Below, one piece after another: positions 1 through 10,494 of a stretch of DNA of 64,000 nucleotides (within the stretch, counting starts at the first letter, position 1; each line of letters begins with the position of its first letter). The DNA is from Nageia nagi (Eukaryota; Pinophyta): assembly GCA_050084985.1 (NCBI GenBank), contig JBITNC010000001.1, forward strand, positions 94,364,001 through 94,428,000. Direction: 5' to 3'. Under the pieces are notes generated by a model that had not been told where the DNA came from, did not search any database, and saw only the letters and a list, made by a program, of their open reading frames with translations. The translations under genes were made by a program, and so were the position numbers.

Positions 1-2500
1 TGAAAGCATATTGATAAAACACTCTTAATACGAGCCCAACTAGAGTTCCTCAAACCGTGCTCCCAAACATTGAATCCATAAAGTAGAGGTGGAGAAACAA
101 ATGCATGGAAGAGTTTGATATTCTCCATGCTATCTTGAAACTAATGGTGGGGATATTGTCGCTCCAAAGAGATAGTTGCATCATAACCCTTTTTCAATAT
201 GTTCTAAGAAGCTAGGATCAAGCTAAAAGTAGGACCTATGAAAAGAACACTTGAACATGTGTATGAAGTGACTATCTCAATAGGTTGCCCTTGAAAAATA
301 AGATGGATTATGGAAGCAACTACTTTCGACATATTAAATGACATCACCTTTTCCTTTCTAAGATTAACTTCAAGACTATGTGTATTAGAAAACACGCTCA
401 AATTATCAATATGATGTTGAAGCCCAATTGATGTATGAGCCAATAGAGTAATGTAATTTGCAAACAAAAAATGGAGACAAGGGAATCACACCGTAAATAA
501 ACCACATTTGGGATTAAGGTGTTTGTGATCAAATACTCAAGTTCATCAATATAGAACCCAAATAGGGTAGGTGAGAGAGGGTAACTATATTTAACACCAA
601 TTGTTCTACGAATAATACTTGATGGATAAGAGCCAATTCGAGCTTGACCAACAACCTATTCATATAAAGTCATGACAAGATATATGGCCCTCCAAAGATT
701 CTTATATCATTAAGTATCTAAAATAATAGATGTTTAGGGACAATATCAAAGGTTTTACATAAGTCTACAAAGAAGTAATAAGCCTTCCATTTGTAAGCTT
801 TGGCTTCTTAAGTAGTAACATAGAACATGAGGATGTGGTCAATTGGGTGGTAATTTCTACGAAAATCTACTTGTCTAGGTGCATGAAGATTGCATTTTTC
901 AACAAAACTAGATATGAAGTCATTAAGAGTTGCGATGAAGAGCTTTGCTAATGTGTGGTTGACCATGAGTGTTCTATAGTTGCTAGGGTTTAGTGGGTCA
1001 CCAGATTTGTTGATGGAATGAATGGTATTGGAAGTCCAAGAAGGGGGAAACCCATGAGAAGCAATATCGGTGAAATTTTTAGCAATATGGATAAAGAAGA
1101 ATACATGACTATGCTCAATGAATTCAATACTTAGGTTTTTAGAGTTAACAACATTACCAATTTGGATTTTATAGATAACTTGCAAATCATCTTATTAGTG
1201 AAGAAATAACAAGGATATGATCATGGGTTGGGGATGATAAGAGCTTGTTTGAGATGTCATAGAGAAAAGAAGCACACATGAACTAGTCATGGATAAGTGA
1301 TATAACATGAGCAAGACCTAGCGAGAAAAAGATGCCAAAAGCTTTTCCAAACTTTTTGTATTTTTTTTAAGGAATAATAAAATCTTTGGGATTCTTTACA
1401 ATATAATGTTTAAGATGTATAATGGAATAACCAAACTTATGGAGGGACTTGCAATCATGTTCAAACCATGAATTATGGTCAATGGCCATAATTAGGGCAA
1501 GGGAAGGGGGAATTGATGCTATGGGGAAAGGATTTGATATCAAGTTGTCCATAATGCTTTAGAAAAATGATCTACATTCAAAATAGGTTCTTGTAAATGG
1601 TGAAGGTTAACAAGATGACATTTTGTATATATGTTATGGTTGAAGTGGATGTGGGTAGTAGTAGGACATGGAGAAAAGTTGTATATAAGGATGTGTTTGG
1701 TATGTGGTAGATTAAAGGTGAGGTAGGCATGATTAGATAAAGGTGGAGATCAGAGATGTTGGACTCAATTATGGAAAAGGCAAAAGGGAGACTAGCCATC
1801 ACATAATCAACCACACTAGTACCATTGATAAAAGAGAAATAAGTAGAATAACTTGACTTAGGAAATTGAGCAATACTATTTTAGATGATCAAATCACGTG
1901 TTTCACCCAATTTGAGCATGAGTCTCCCATAAGATGAGATATTTTTTATAGGATCATCTAACTATCGTATTAAGCCCTATAGATCAATTTTTGATTATCA
2001 AAGGGGATATGAGGAAATATTATATAGGCGACATTGGGACATCCTTTTCCATTCATTGAAGTCCCCCACAACATGATATCACACAAAAGGGAAAACCTAG
2101 TGATCTCAAGATAAATATCAAGTTAGGGTGAGTTATCATCAACCGTAGTATTTGCTAAGCATGAAAGTGGAAAATAACATACCATAATGTAGAGACATCA
2201 AAATGTCGGCTTCTTATCTATAGAGACCCATATATGTATCTAGCATGAAAATATAAACATTCTAGATGAATGCATGAATCTAAGGGCTCATGATATAAGC
2301 ACACCACATTGCTAGAGCCTTTGGTACCTTGGCAGATCTCTAATCTATATGCAAAAAACCAAGAATGACTAAATAATATTGTAATGGTTTTAGCTGTCTT
2401 TCAATAAAAAGAGGTATTTTTCATCAATTACATCATTAAATGATCTTAGAGAAGAGAATAAAGAATCACCACAATTCGAAGTTGCAAATTTAATGTGAGA
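1..2500 (-). pseudogene. LINE ORF2 remnant (endonuclease + reverse transcriptase), Line-1
   Basis: This is a decayed non-LTR retrotransposon ORF2 that would encode an AP-like endonuclease followed by reverse transcriptase. Reading the minus strand, 1814-1578 matches the end of a LINE endonuclease (MVDYVMASLPF, then a region like the SDH-containing C-terminus). At 1185-808 the RT N-terminus shows FPPSWTSNTIHSINKSGD, NYRTLMVNHTLAKL and DHILMFY, the usual fingers and palm landmarks. 467-204 matches the segment after the catalytic box (LQHHIDNLSVF, LEVNLRKEKVMSFN). The segments are in different frames and separated by stops. The element runs off the left edge, so its 3' end is missing. It shares landmark residues with the two other LINE copies here but is clearly more distant from them than they are from each other. 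Class is confident; exact ends are not. Confidence 0.8.
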
Positions 2501-2789
2501 TTCAAGACCCGAGGCCTAGTGTTGATGTGGGCCAAAGTTTAGTCCATCTTGAAGGAGGACTATTCCATACCCAAACTCTACCAATGTGAAGAATGGCCCA
2601 CTTATGTTGTTTTTAGGTTTCATTTTTTTTTTTTGGTTATTTTTGAGTTCTTCATATTGCAGTCGAGTCAAATCCTTATCAAGGAATATTTTATTTAGAA
2701 TATCGAAAATAATATTTTTGGATTGGAGAATAACCCTATCTGTTAAAGTTTTAAAGTGGATGATCAAATTGTTATAGTGTGTGAGCATG

Positions 2790-3490
2790 TACGATAAAGA
2801 ATAATATCTGGTTGTTGCAATGTATCATGTAAGAAATGTGTAGCAACATCTAGTGGGTTATCTATCCTAATTAAACCCCTCACATGAAGGTCGAGGGATT
2901 TAAGTTGTCTTGATCTTTCTTCTTCAAACTTGGTTTGAATTACTAATTCGATTAGAGAAGGTGACTTTACCTGTTTGTTACCTTTAACTCCTTAGGTCCA
3001 AGTAGTTTAAATGTTTACTATTTTGAGTGTAGAAAAGCTCTTCTTCAATAACTAAAACTTCAACACACAAATTGGCAAAATCACTTGTATTAGTAAGATT
3101 TGATTTGTATGTTTCACACTTGGTAATAAGCTTAGCTTGTAGGTTTGTAAGTTCATATGGTACATATGTTTTAGATTGTATCTTAGAGATACGTTTTTCC
3201 AATTGCATAATTTGCTATGGTTTCTTATTTATAAAAAAGTGTTGGTCTTGAGCAATTTGAGAGATGTTAAAGGTTTGTTGTTCAAGTGAATCGATTCTCC
3301 TCTTGAGCTCATGTCCAATAAAATCCAGGTTTTCCTTGGTGAATGAATCGATTCTCAATATGAGTTCATGTTTTAAGAGGTTCAATTTATCCATAATGTC
3401 AACATCACCATCATTCTAAGAGGTTCAATTTATCCATAATGTCAGCATCACCATCATTGCCATTATGCTTTATAATCTTTGATCTCAAGT
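2790..3490 (-). pseudogene. Coiled-coil-like open region upstream of Line-1 ORF2
   Basis: Minus-strand translation of this stretch is charged and heptad-like, for example MQLEKRISKIQSKTYVP at the start of the open segment ending at 2984, and an upstream piece rich in Leu, Lys and Glu (DKLNLLKHELILRIDSFTKE). It lies just 5' of the LINE endonuclease region on the same strand, where a LINE ORF1 or 5' spacer would be expected. I see no zinc knuckle here. It may be ORF1 debris or a separate captured fragment; I cannot decide which. Confidence 0.3.
3374..3459. repeat. 43-bp tandem duplication
   Basis: Two adjacent copies (3374-3416 and 3417-3459) beginning TAAGAGGTTCAATTTATCC differ at only a couple of positions, so this duplication is younger than the decay of the surrounding sequence. 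Confidence 0.9.
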
Positions 3491-4430
3491 GCATAGTGGA
3501 GAAAAATAACAGAGATGAAAGTTTTTAATTATTTAGAAAGGTTTTGATTTTAATTAGAAGAAAGAGGCTTGAGAAAAAAGCTTAAGGGCTAAAGGATATG
3601 AATAGAGAAGAAAGTTAGGGTGGGCCCAATAAGACACAATAAAATAAAAAAGGGTGGGACCCTCCTTTGATTTTATACAAAAAGTTAGCAGGGCAAGAGA
3701 CATGCACCAAAAGAAAGACTACATCTATAGCTACAGAGCGACCATAATCGAACAACACACATACAAAGTTGATGTGGGTTGACCAATAAACTATCGAAGT
3801 TAACATGGGTTAATAATTAATGGGCAAGAAGGAGGATGATGAGTTTAGATAATGCTTATAATGTCAAAGACAAAAACAAGTCACCATAAACGAATAGGGA
3901 GGAGGCCATAGGGAGATTGTGCACTGATAATGACAGATAAGGGTCCAATATAAGAGCTCTAAAATGCGATAGGTTGTAAACAAGAAACAAGTGAAGGGTG
4001 CCAAAAGCGGAAAAAGTTTAAGAAACCTAGAATGGAGAGAAAAACACAAAGCAAAGGTGTGATAGCCATCGATATAAGAAAAAAAAGGACAACAAACATG
4101 TAGAATCAAGGCCAAAATCGAGTGGTTTGATCATACAACAATTCCATTTTGAAGGGTTTATTGTCGTAACAGAAAAACAATGGTGTGGAGCCAATCAATG
4201 TTATTAATAGTTCATATCAATAATAGAACATGAAAATTGAAACTGTATAATGAAAGTTATGACCTTTGAAAGTTGATAATATTTTCTAGTAGAAAATTGA
4301 ATTGCACACGAAAAAATGTAGCAATTTGAAAACATAATTTTCGTCATTCCTTTCCCATGCAAGTTCATATACAAATCTTTGATAATCAACTACTTAATAT
4401 TACATAAGATAATTCAACCATGCAATAAGC
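3490..4430. other. No recognisable feature
   Basis: Short minus-strand open segments (3615-3806, 3864-4115, 4204-4389) are hydrophobic and Cys/Phe/Tyr-rich but match nothing I recognise, and the composition is what AT-rich non-coding DNA gives. I annotate no gene here. Confidence 0.5.
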
Positions 4431-4434
4431 AACC

Positions 4435-4750
4435 TCAATTTAGACCTAAGATGTTTGTGATCATCTGCTCAAGTTCATCAATATAGAGCCCAAATGGAGT
4501 GGGTGAGAGAATGCAACCCTATTTAACACCAATAATGTTATAAACATTATCTAATAGGTGAGTGTCAATTTAAAGTTTACTAATTACTTGTTCATATAGA
4601 GTCATAACAAGGGATATGGCCTTTTTAAGGGTCCCTAGATCCTTAAACCACACAATGATATTAGGCAAATCTCCCAAAGAAAAAAGTTTGATGAAGAAAT
4701 ATTTGATATTATGAGCATCTACAAAATGTAATCTTATATTGTTATAATAT
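4435..4750 (-). pseudogene. LINE reverse-transcriptase fragment, second copy
   Basis: This segment is a diverged copy of 505-790 within Line-1: the same order of words recurs (plus strand: GTGATCA..TGCTCAAGTTCATCAATATAGA, then GGTGAGAGA, then TTCATATA.AGTCAT.ACAAG). The minus-strand translation covers the RT palm between the FxDFxKAFD-like part and the catalytic box, including LGTLKKAISLVMTLYEQV. It is a truncated LINE with no visible endonuclease or 3' end. Being on the same strand 4 kb away, it could be a second insertion or a partial duplication. Confidence 0.65.
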
Positions 4751-5372
4751 AATATTATGACTTTTTTTTGAAGAAAAAAAGTTACAATTGATGGAAATTG
4801 ATAAGCCATGTAATGTAATCTATTATTCATATGCATTTGGCATGATTTGTGTGATATGCTTTGGTGCTTGGGAACATGCATTTATATTGTAACCTAAACT
4901 TGATCTAGTATCTTGTATGGATCATTTGCAATCATTTGGGCTTTGTTTCCTTTAAGAAATATTAGTATGGACCTTTCATGGTGTCTTCATCTCATATCTT
5001 GGTGTTAATATTGCTTATTTCTTGCTTCTTATATAATTTCTTGATATTTGTTCTTTTGGGAATCTCTATTCATTTCAATGAGGATCATGTTTGTTCTAAA
5101 TAGGGATTCACCCACCATGGGTTGCACCTTTAATCATGTAGTTAGAACTTCTTCAACCATGGCTTTGTCCTTTTTCAGCAGTTCGAAAGTATATCGTTAC
5201 AAGAGACATCTATTTTTCAACCCTACCTTGACTATGTTTGTCTCTTTCATTGGGCTTTAGATGTTTCTATGATCAGGTCAACAATAGATGCTCCTAGTTT
5301 GGCAATTTTTTTTTTTATATTTATTAATTTTTATTTTCTAATGTTTTGTGAAAAACTAATAAGGTAAAGTCA

Positions 5373-5435
5373 ATATTTAATGTCCTTTTTAAACCTATTG
5401 GTTTGTAGGACCTGCCAAGAGTTTTTAAATATCAC
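5373..5435 (+). repeat. Dispersed repeat family R1, copy 1
   Basis: The core TTTAAACCTATTGGTTTGTAGGACC is shared, diverged, with 60690-60725 in the same orientation and with 5789-5815 and 40630-40655 in the opposite orientation. In copy 1 and the 60.7-kb copy the next bases (TTTTTAAATATCACCAATG) are also shared, and a possible tRNA B-box lookalike on the minus strand (GGGATTAGAACTT on plus) follows, so the family may be SINE-like. Confidence 0.6.
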
Positions 5436-5715
5436 CAATGTTAGAGGTGGGATTAGAACTTGAGACATTCAATGTGGGTGCCATCACACCTTAGTTGTCT
5501 CCCAAATCCCATGGCAAGAGATGATTAGTTACTGTTTGGTGGTTTTAACAAACTTCATCATATTGTGATTGATCTAGATCTAGAATTTTGTTTTAGTGAT
5601 TTATTTTCATTGGGTGGGTGTGAGTGATTATGGTCAATTGTCCTTGGGAGTATTCTTATTTTTCTTGGAATATTTCTACATTTGTGCACTATTCAATATT
5701 TTTCTTTATACAAGA

Positions 5716-5870
5716 AACAATCATTCAAATAATTAATTGATACACACACACACACACACACACACACACTTCTGGACAAGCTTTGATAGGTTCTAAAAAC
5801 TAATGGGTTTAAAAGGATGTTAAAAGATGTCTATCAATCTATCTATAATGATTCCATTGAGAAAAATGGA
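5716..5870 (-). repeat. Dispersed repeat family R1, copy 2 (inverted, with microsatellite)
   Basis: Starts TCATTCAAATAATTAATTGATA and continues after the CA repeat with CTTTGATAGGTTCTAAAAACTAATGGGTTTAAAA. The same string order occurs at 40580-40720 without the CA expansion, which shows that the microsatellite grew inside this copy. Confidence 0.7.
5742..5769. repeat. (AC)n microsatellite
   Basis: About 14 uninterrupted AC units. The related repeat at 40.6 kb has TACATTTACTT here instead. Confidence 0.95.
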
Positions 5871-7139
5871 GATAAAAGGAAACCAAGTATTTTCATGTAA
5901 ATTTGAGAGCATATTTGGACTCCTTGTGAATATTTGACAAGGGTTGCTTCTTAAAAAAATGGAGATCTACATATATGAGATCTAGGCTTCCTATAAGGGC
6001 TAATAAGTAATTTCAAAATATTTAAATTTTGGGATATTACATGATAAATTTGTATGGTGAAGTTGAAGAAAAGGATGTGGTGAATTTATGGTTCAAATTT
6101 TAGCTCATTTGGATTGTGGAATTAAGATATATCATAAAATTATTTTTTTAGAAATTATAAAAAATAAGGAATTTATTATAAATTTTGCAAATTTGTTTGT
6201 AGTTTTAAATTTGCTGTGAAAAGTAATGGGGGTTTCTTAATTTTTTAATATATCTCATCATTTTTATGTAAAAAATTAAGTTGAAAGGTTAGTATGTCAT
6301 TTTTTGTAAATAAAATTGGTAGAGATTTGGTTAATTTAGAATTTTAATTTATTTAGATAGCTTTTTAGGATAACTAATGATCATTGGTTTAATGATAAGG
6401 TGTTGGAAATACTATTTGAAGGTACTAGTTTCCAATCTTCTTAGTAAAGTGTTTGATGGTCTTACATGGTACATTGGAGCATACTACACTTTTTTTTTTA
6501 CTCCTATTCCCTACTCAAGTACAAGATGGTGGTGTAATGACCAAATTCAATTTGTTCATGTTTCATATGAATGGATGATGATTGGTGCAACAACCACACC
6601 ATTTGTACAATAACTTGGAGTTTGTGAGGTTTATTCCTTCTGGCTGCACCAAATTGTTTTTGAAAATATTATGTTAGCACATGAAAAAATTTGTTTGTCA
6701 TCATCAATAGGATCATTAGGTCATAAAACCTTACTTTTGCATCCTTTTTGCTTCACTTTTTTGGTAGATCTAGAGGATATAAAAACATAATTTTTTTATA
6801 CATAAGATATTGCAAATAGTATGTGAATTAATAATTTAACATTGAGCTATTATATATATATATCATTTAGGACATTATATTGTATAAGTGCAAACTTCAA
6901 ATTACCATAACTTGTTTTAAAAAATTATTACAAGTGAATTTTTGTGTAGATTTAATTGGTATTATATTTATCATTATTTCTAAAAATGGTAATATTTAAT
7001 TTAAATATTAGCTATTTTCTTTGTCAAGATAACTACTTGAAATGGAGTGATATGTAATATAGTTTGATTGGTTATGAGCTTAATTACTATATTGTTGACA
7101 TGATCCTACTCAAGAAATTATAAAGAATGAGAAGAGAAT

Positions 7140-8345
7140 AGCTTGTTCAATCATGGTTATTAATATTGATCATAATTACAATTATCAAACAATGATTGAT
7201 GAGCATAAGGAAGATCCCAAACATTTTTTTGATAAGTTTTGAGAGATTTATAAGACAACTAGTGAAAGATCAAATTGATAAGGAGTTAGTTGACTTCATA
7301 TAAAGTTGTGAGATTTTGATTTCATTGATGATCTCTTTCTTCATATAATTACATATCTAGTTGTTGCTACTAAGACACCTAAAACTCTTGAAAGGGAAAT
7401 TGTGAAGAATATTTTGCATACATTGCCACCTAAGTTTAGGAATGTTGGTTATTCAACTCATATGGGCATTAAGTTTGGACATATCAAGGAGCTTCCTTCT
7501 TTATAGGTGTATATTGCATTGCAAAAAGAAGTTGATGACGAGGAGTCCCTTGATAAGAAGGTTAAAGTGCTTACTTAAAAAGAGGAGTTCAAGCAAAAGG
7601 ATAAAGATAAGGAGAAATGAAAGGGCAAGGAAAAAGGCAAGAATGATGATAAGGGTAAGAAATAACTTGTGGAATATCATTACCATGGTAAAGTTGGATA
7701 TAAAGTTAAGGTGTGTATCAAGAAAATGAAATAGCTTGAGGAAGAATTGAAGTTTCTCAAGATCAAGAATGGCAAGGAAGCCAAGGGGAGATGCTTATAA
7801 GCTTATAGGTCTTTTTTCATGCTATAACGAGGTAATCTCTTCCATTGATTATTATTTTTCATATTCTACATAATGATACATTGATTCAAGACCTTCTCAT
7901 CATGTGTGTTTTATGAGTTTGATGAATACAAAAATAATGCAATTATCATAAAGGCTAATAATGATGAAGCTCTTAAGTTGAAAGGGATTGGATTGATAAT
8001 GTTAAGTATAACCATGGGTACATTAAAAATCTTTATTATTTGTTATGTATGGATATAAATCTATTTTCAATCTACCAATTATATAAAGAAATGAAGATGG
8101 AAGTTAAAATTGATGATAATAGAGTTTTGAATAAAGATAAGAATCATGACTACGAGGTGATTACTATGGTCATTATACATGATGTGGTGAAACTATATAA
8201 ATTTGACAAGTTTGGAAGCTCTAATTAATGGACATATTTGGTTGTCGAAGTGGATGATAGCACAAAGCTATGGTATTTGATGTTTGATCATCTTTATTTT
8301 GGGTCCTTGAAGTTCATGATTCCAAATGCATGGTTATTGTTCTAC

Positions 8346-8350
<5 letters not shown>
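7140..8350 (+). pseudogene. Copia-E remnant: gag, protease-like region, pre-integrase domain
   Basis: Plus-strand frames read like the 5' half of a Ty1/Copia polyprotein. Around 7400-7520 the gag UBN2-type signature appears (NILHTLPPKFRNVGY, then ELPSL..YIALQKEVDDEE). A Lys-rich linker leads to a degenerate CCHC knuckle at about 7670-7730 (YHYHGKVGYKVKVC, where CxxCxxxxHxxxxC is expected). 7950-8200 resembles the Copia protease and post-protease segment (NDEALKLKGIG). 8250-8345 matches the GAG-pre-integrase domain (KLWYLMFDHLYFGSLKFMI). Stops and frameshifts are frequent. Homology stops at the TC microsatellite, and no LTRs were found. The RT/RNase H remnant at 34 kb could belong to the same family, but nothing links them directly. 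Confidence 0.7.

Positions 8351-8377
<27 letters not shown>
8349..8377. repeat. (TC)n microsatellite
   Basis: About 14 uninterrupted TC units, located exactly where the Copia-E reading frame ends. Confidence 0.95.
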
Positions 8378-8380
<3 letters not shown>

Positions 8381-8620
8381 GTATGCAATGGTTGTATGTT
8401 AGAAAAACAACATAAGGATGTTTTATAAAAAGTGTTGGAAGTTAAGCTAAACCTAGTGTAACTAGGGGTAGGCCTTGTGTTTATTTAACACATTAATATT
8501 TCTTAATACTTGTGCCATTATACTTGACTCCTATGTAATAATTAAATATATAAATGTATAGATGAGATCCATAGTTAAGATTAAAATATATTGTTATATA
8601 AGATGTAGGATATCTCACAT

Positions 8621-8990
8621 GGATTGGTGTACATATTTATAGAACACTTTTATCTTATTTTATATATGATGTTGGGCTTAATCATCCAATATTGACAACT
8701 CTCTTATGAGCATTATTATTAATTAAGATATTATTATGGGGATTAACTACCCACTCATATTGTGTGCATTATTTTTTGTGGAATGCCTATTTTAGTAAAT
8801 CTAATATGGTTTGGTTGAACATGGTGTGCATATTTATAGGATACTTATGCCATGTTGTATATATACATTGGGCTTAACCAACCAAAATTTAAGGCTTTCT
8901 TATGAGCACTATTATTAATTAAGATATTATTGTGGGGCTTAATTGCCCACTCAAATCTTGTGCATTATTTTTGTTGAATACTTACTTCAA
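8621..8990. repeat. Tandem dimer of ~196 bp
   Basis: Copy 1 (about 8621-8795) and copy 2 (about 8811-8990) share TATTATTAATTAAGATATTATTRTGGGG and GTGCATTATTTTT at an offset of 196. The downstream part of copy 2 (CTTACTTCAATTATTGATTTGTGTG, then ATATCATGGTTTT) recurs at 42600-42690, so this is part of a dispersed repeat, possibly an LTR fragment of a Copia family. Confidence 0.75.
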
Positions 8991-9849
8991 TTATTGATTT
9001 GTGTGCAAATATCATGGTTTTCAATTATTCAATGACACTTGAATAATTATTCATGATGCAAGAGCTATTGGAGATTCTATCAAAGGTTGATTCAATGAAA
9101 TAGGGCTTTTTTTGGGATCTAGGAGAAATTTTATAATTCTAGATTTTGGGATATCAAATTTGAATTTTGTTTGTTGCATTTGGAGAAGAGGATATTGCCT
9201 AAGGAAGAGATATGAGAAATTTAATTTTTAGTAAATTCAAGAAGAATTTCAAGAAACCATTTACATTTTTAGAATAGTTGCAAAAAATTAGCTAGGGTTG
9301 CTTCTTTGCACTTTTTAATTTAGTTTCATTTGGCCCTCCAAATATGAATTTGAATTTTCTGGTAAAAGCCCTAGATTTATAGTTTCTTATTTGAATTTTG
9401 AAATTTACACTTGACCATTGGAAGTTGAATACATGTTTTTCTATTAGAACTAAATGTTAGAAATAATTTTTTTTTTTGTTAATATTGGGGTGGTTTTTAG
9501 GGAACCAATAACCACTTTACATTGAAGGTAGTTTTGAATTTATCCCTTAACCTCCCAAGACACGAACCATAGTCCCTCAACTTGGAGGAGGGCCTGAACA
9601 CATTCGAAAATTGGAAAAATTACATCATTTCAAGACTTTTTACATATCTTAAGATAGGCATTAAAAACTTGTACACTTGCAACAAATATTCGAAACTACC
9701 TGGTCAAATTTGAATTTTGAAATTTAAACTTACCGCTTGAAGAGAAAGAAGCTATGAGCCTTGGAAGTTGGTTCCAAATCTTGGGTCTAACCTTCCAAAC
9801 TATCGGATAGGCTAGAAGATTCCAATTGTTGCTTGCTTCAGTCAAGTCA
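8991..9849. other. No recognisable gene
   Basis: AT-rich sequence without a supported frame. The minus-strand open segment ending at 9696 overlaps, in a different frame, the interrupted frame described at 9850-9989 and was not annotated as a gene. Confidence 0.4.
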
Positions 9850-9989
9850 TTAGTCCCTTCTTGCATCTTTCCTACTTCTGGGTCTAAAGCAACTTGACCA
9901 TCCCTCCAATGTGACCTCAAACCCTTGAGAGGATGGAATGTCAAAGGATTCCAACAAAGAAGCAACAAAGGATGCAACCATTGTACCTT
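9850..9989 (-). pseudogene. Unrecognised frame, 3' part (after Copia-A)
   Basis: This is the C-terminal part of the minus-strand frame that begins at 19506. If Copia-A and one copy of CCTTC are removed, the reading frame passes without shift from VPSLKK (18928-18912) into EGTMVASFVASLLE here and ends at a TAA at 9852-9850. I do not recognise the product. See the entry at 18912-19506 for the rest. Confidence 0.5.
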
Positions 9990-9994
9990 CCTTC
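9990..9994. repeat. Target site duplication CCTTC (left) of Copia-A
   Basis: The five bases CCTTC precede the 5' LTR and recur directly after the 3' LTR at 18912-18916. Confidence 0.9.
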
Positions 9995-10475
9995 TATTGG
10001 ATTGTATAATGCATTATTGTAAAGGTTGTGTTAAATATTCTATGTAAATTCACTAATTCATAAGAGTATCATTTAATACCTTAAGTATTTTAGTGAATAT
10101 AATAATGTAACTTGTCCTACACTCTAAGTCATGAGCATGCTTCTTGGGTCAAAAATGTGCATGTCATGCTTAGGTAATCCAAAGGGGATTTTGGCTTATA
10201 AATAGAAGGCTCCCTCTTTGTAATTACACACAACAAAATTTGGAGTAAAGTTATGCTATAGGATAGAAGTGTAGGAGTTGGGATTAGGAGAATTGTAAGA
10301 GAGTTGTATTTGTGAGAGAAGTAAAGATCTAGTTAGTGGATGTACTCCTAGTTGAAGGAATCACTTTACATCTTGTGTTGTTAGATTGGTCTGTGTATTT
10401 GTTAGATATGAATTTGAGAGCTTTCATGAGATCTTGGTAGTTTAGGATTGTTCTTGTTATAGATCAATTCTTTCA
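9995..10475 (+). repeat. Copia-A 5' LTR
   Basis: 481 bp, starting TATTGGATTG (TG lost to TA) and ending TTCTTTCA. It aligns end to end with 18429-18911. A TATA box is at 10197-10205, in the context CTTATAAATAGAAGGCTCC. Confidence 0.95.
10197..10205 (+). promoter_or_regulatory. TATA box of Copia-A 5' LTR
   Basis: TATAAATAG in the middle of the LTR, with counterparts at 18633-18640 (3' LTR) and 63366-63373 (related solo LTR), so it is conserved between copies and likely the Pol II promoter. Confidence 0.7.
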
Positions 10476-10477
10476 AT

Positions 10478-10494
10478 TGGTATCAGAGCCAAGT
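10478..10494 (+). other. Primer binding site, initiator tRNA-Met
   Basis: TGGTATCAGAGCC begins three bases after the 5' LTR end. This is the standard plant Copia primer site, complementary to the 3' end of initiator tRNA-Met. It fixes the plus-strand orientation and the LTR boundary. Confidence 0.93.

Larger units (their letters stand above)
4750..7140. other. Unassigned AT-rich DNA with dispersed repeats
   Basis: No gene is supported. The open segments at 5048-5260 and 6377-6613 have no recognisable motifs. The stretch carries a dispersed repeat family (5373-5435 and, inverted, 5716-5870) and one microsatellite, listed separately. Confidence 0.5.

Noticed and set aside
9696-9977. Minus-strand open frame of 93 codons next to the Copia-A 5' LTR
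   Set aside because: It overlaps the frame that is continuous with 18912-19506 after removing Copia-A but in another phase. The junction-spanning frame is the better candidate, though a frameshift between the two cannot be excluded.
10478-10494. tRNA-Met gene fragment
   Set aside because: The match to the tRNA-Met 3' end is only the primer binding site next to the LTR; there is no cloverleaf.
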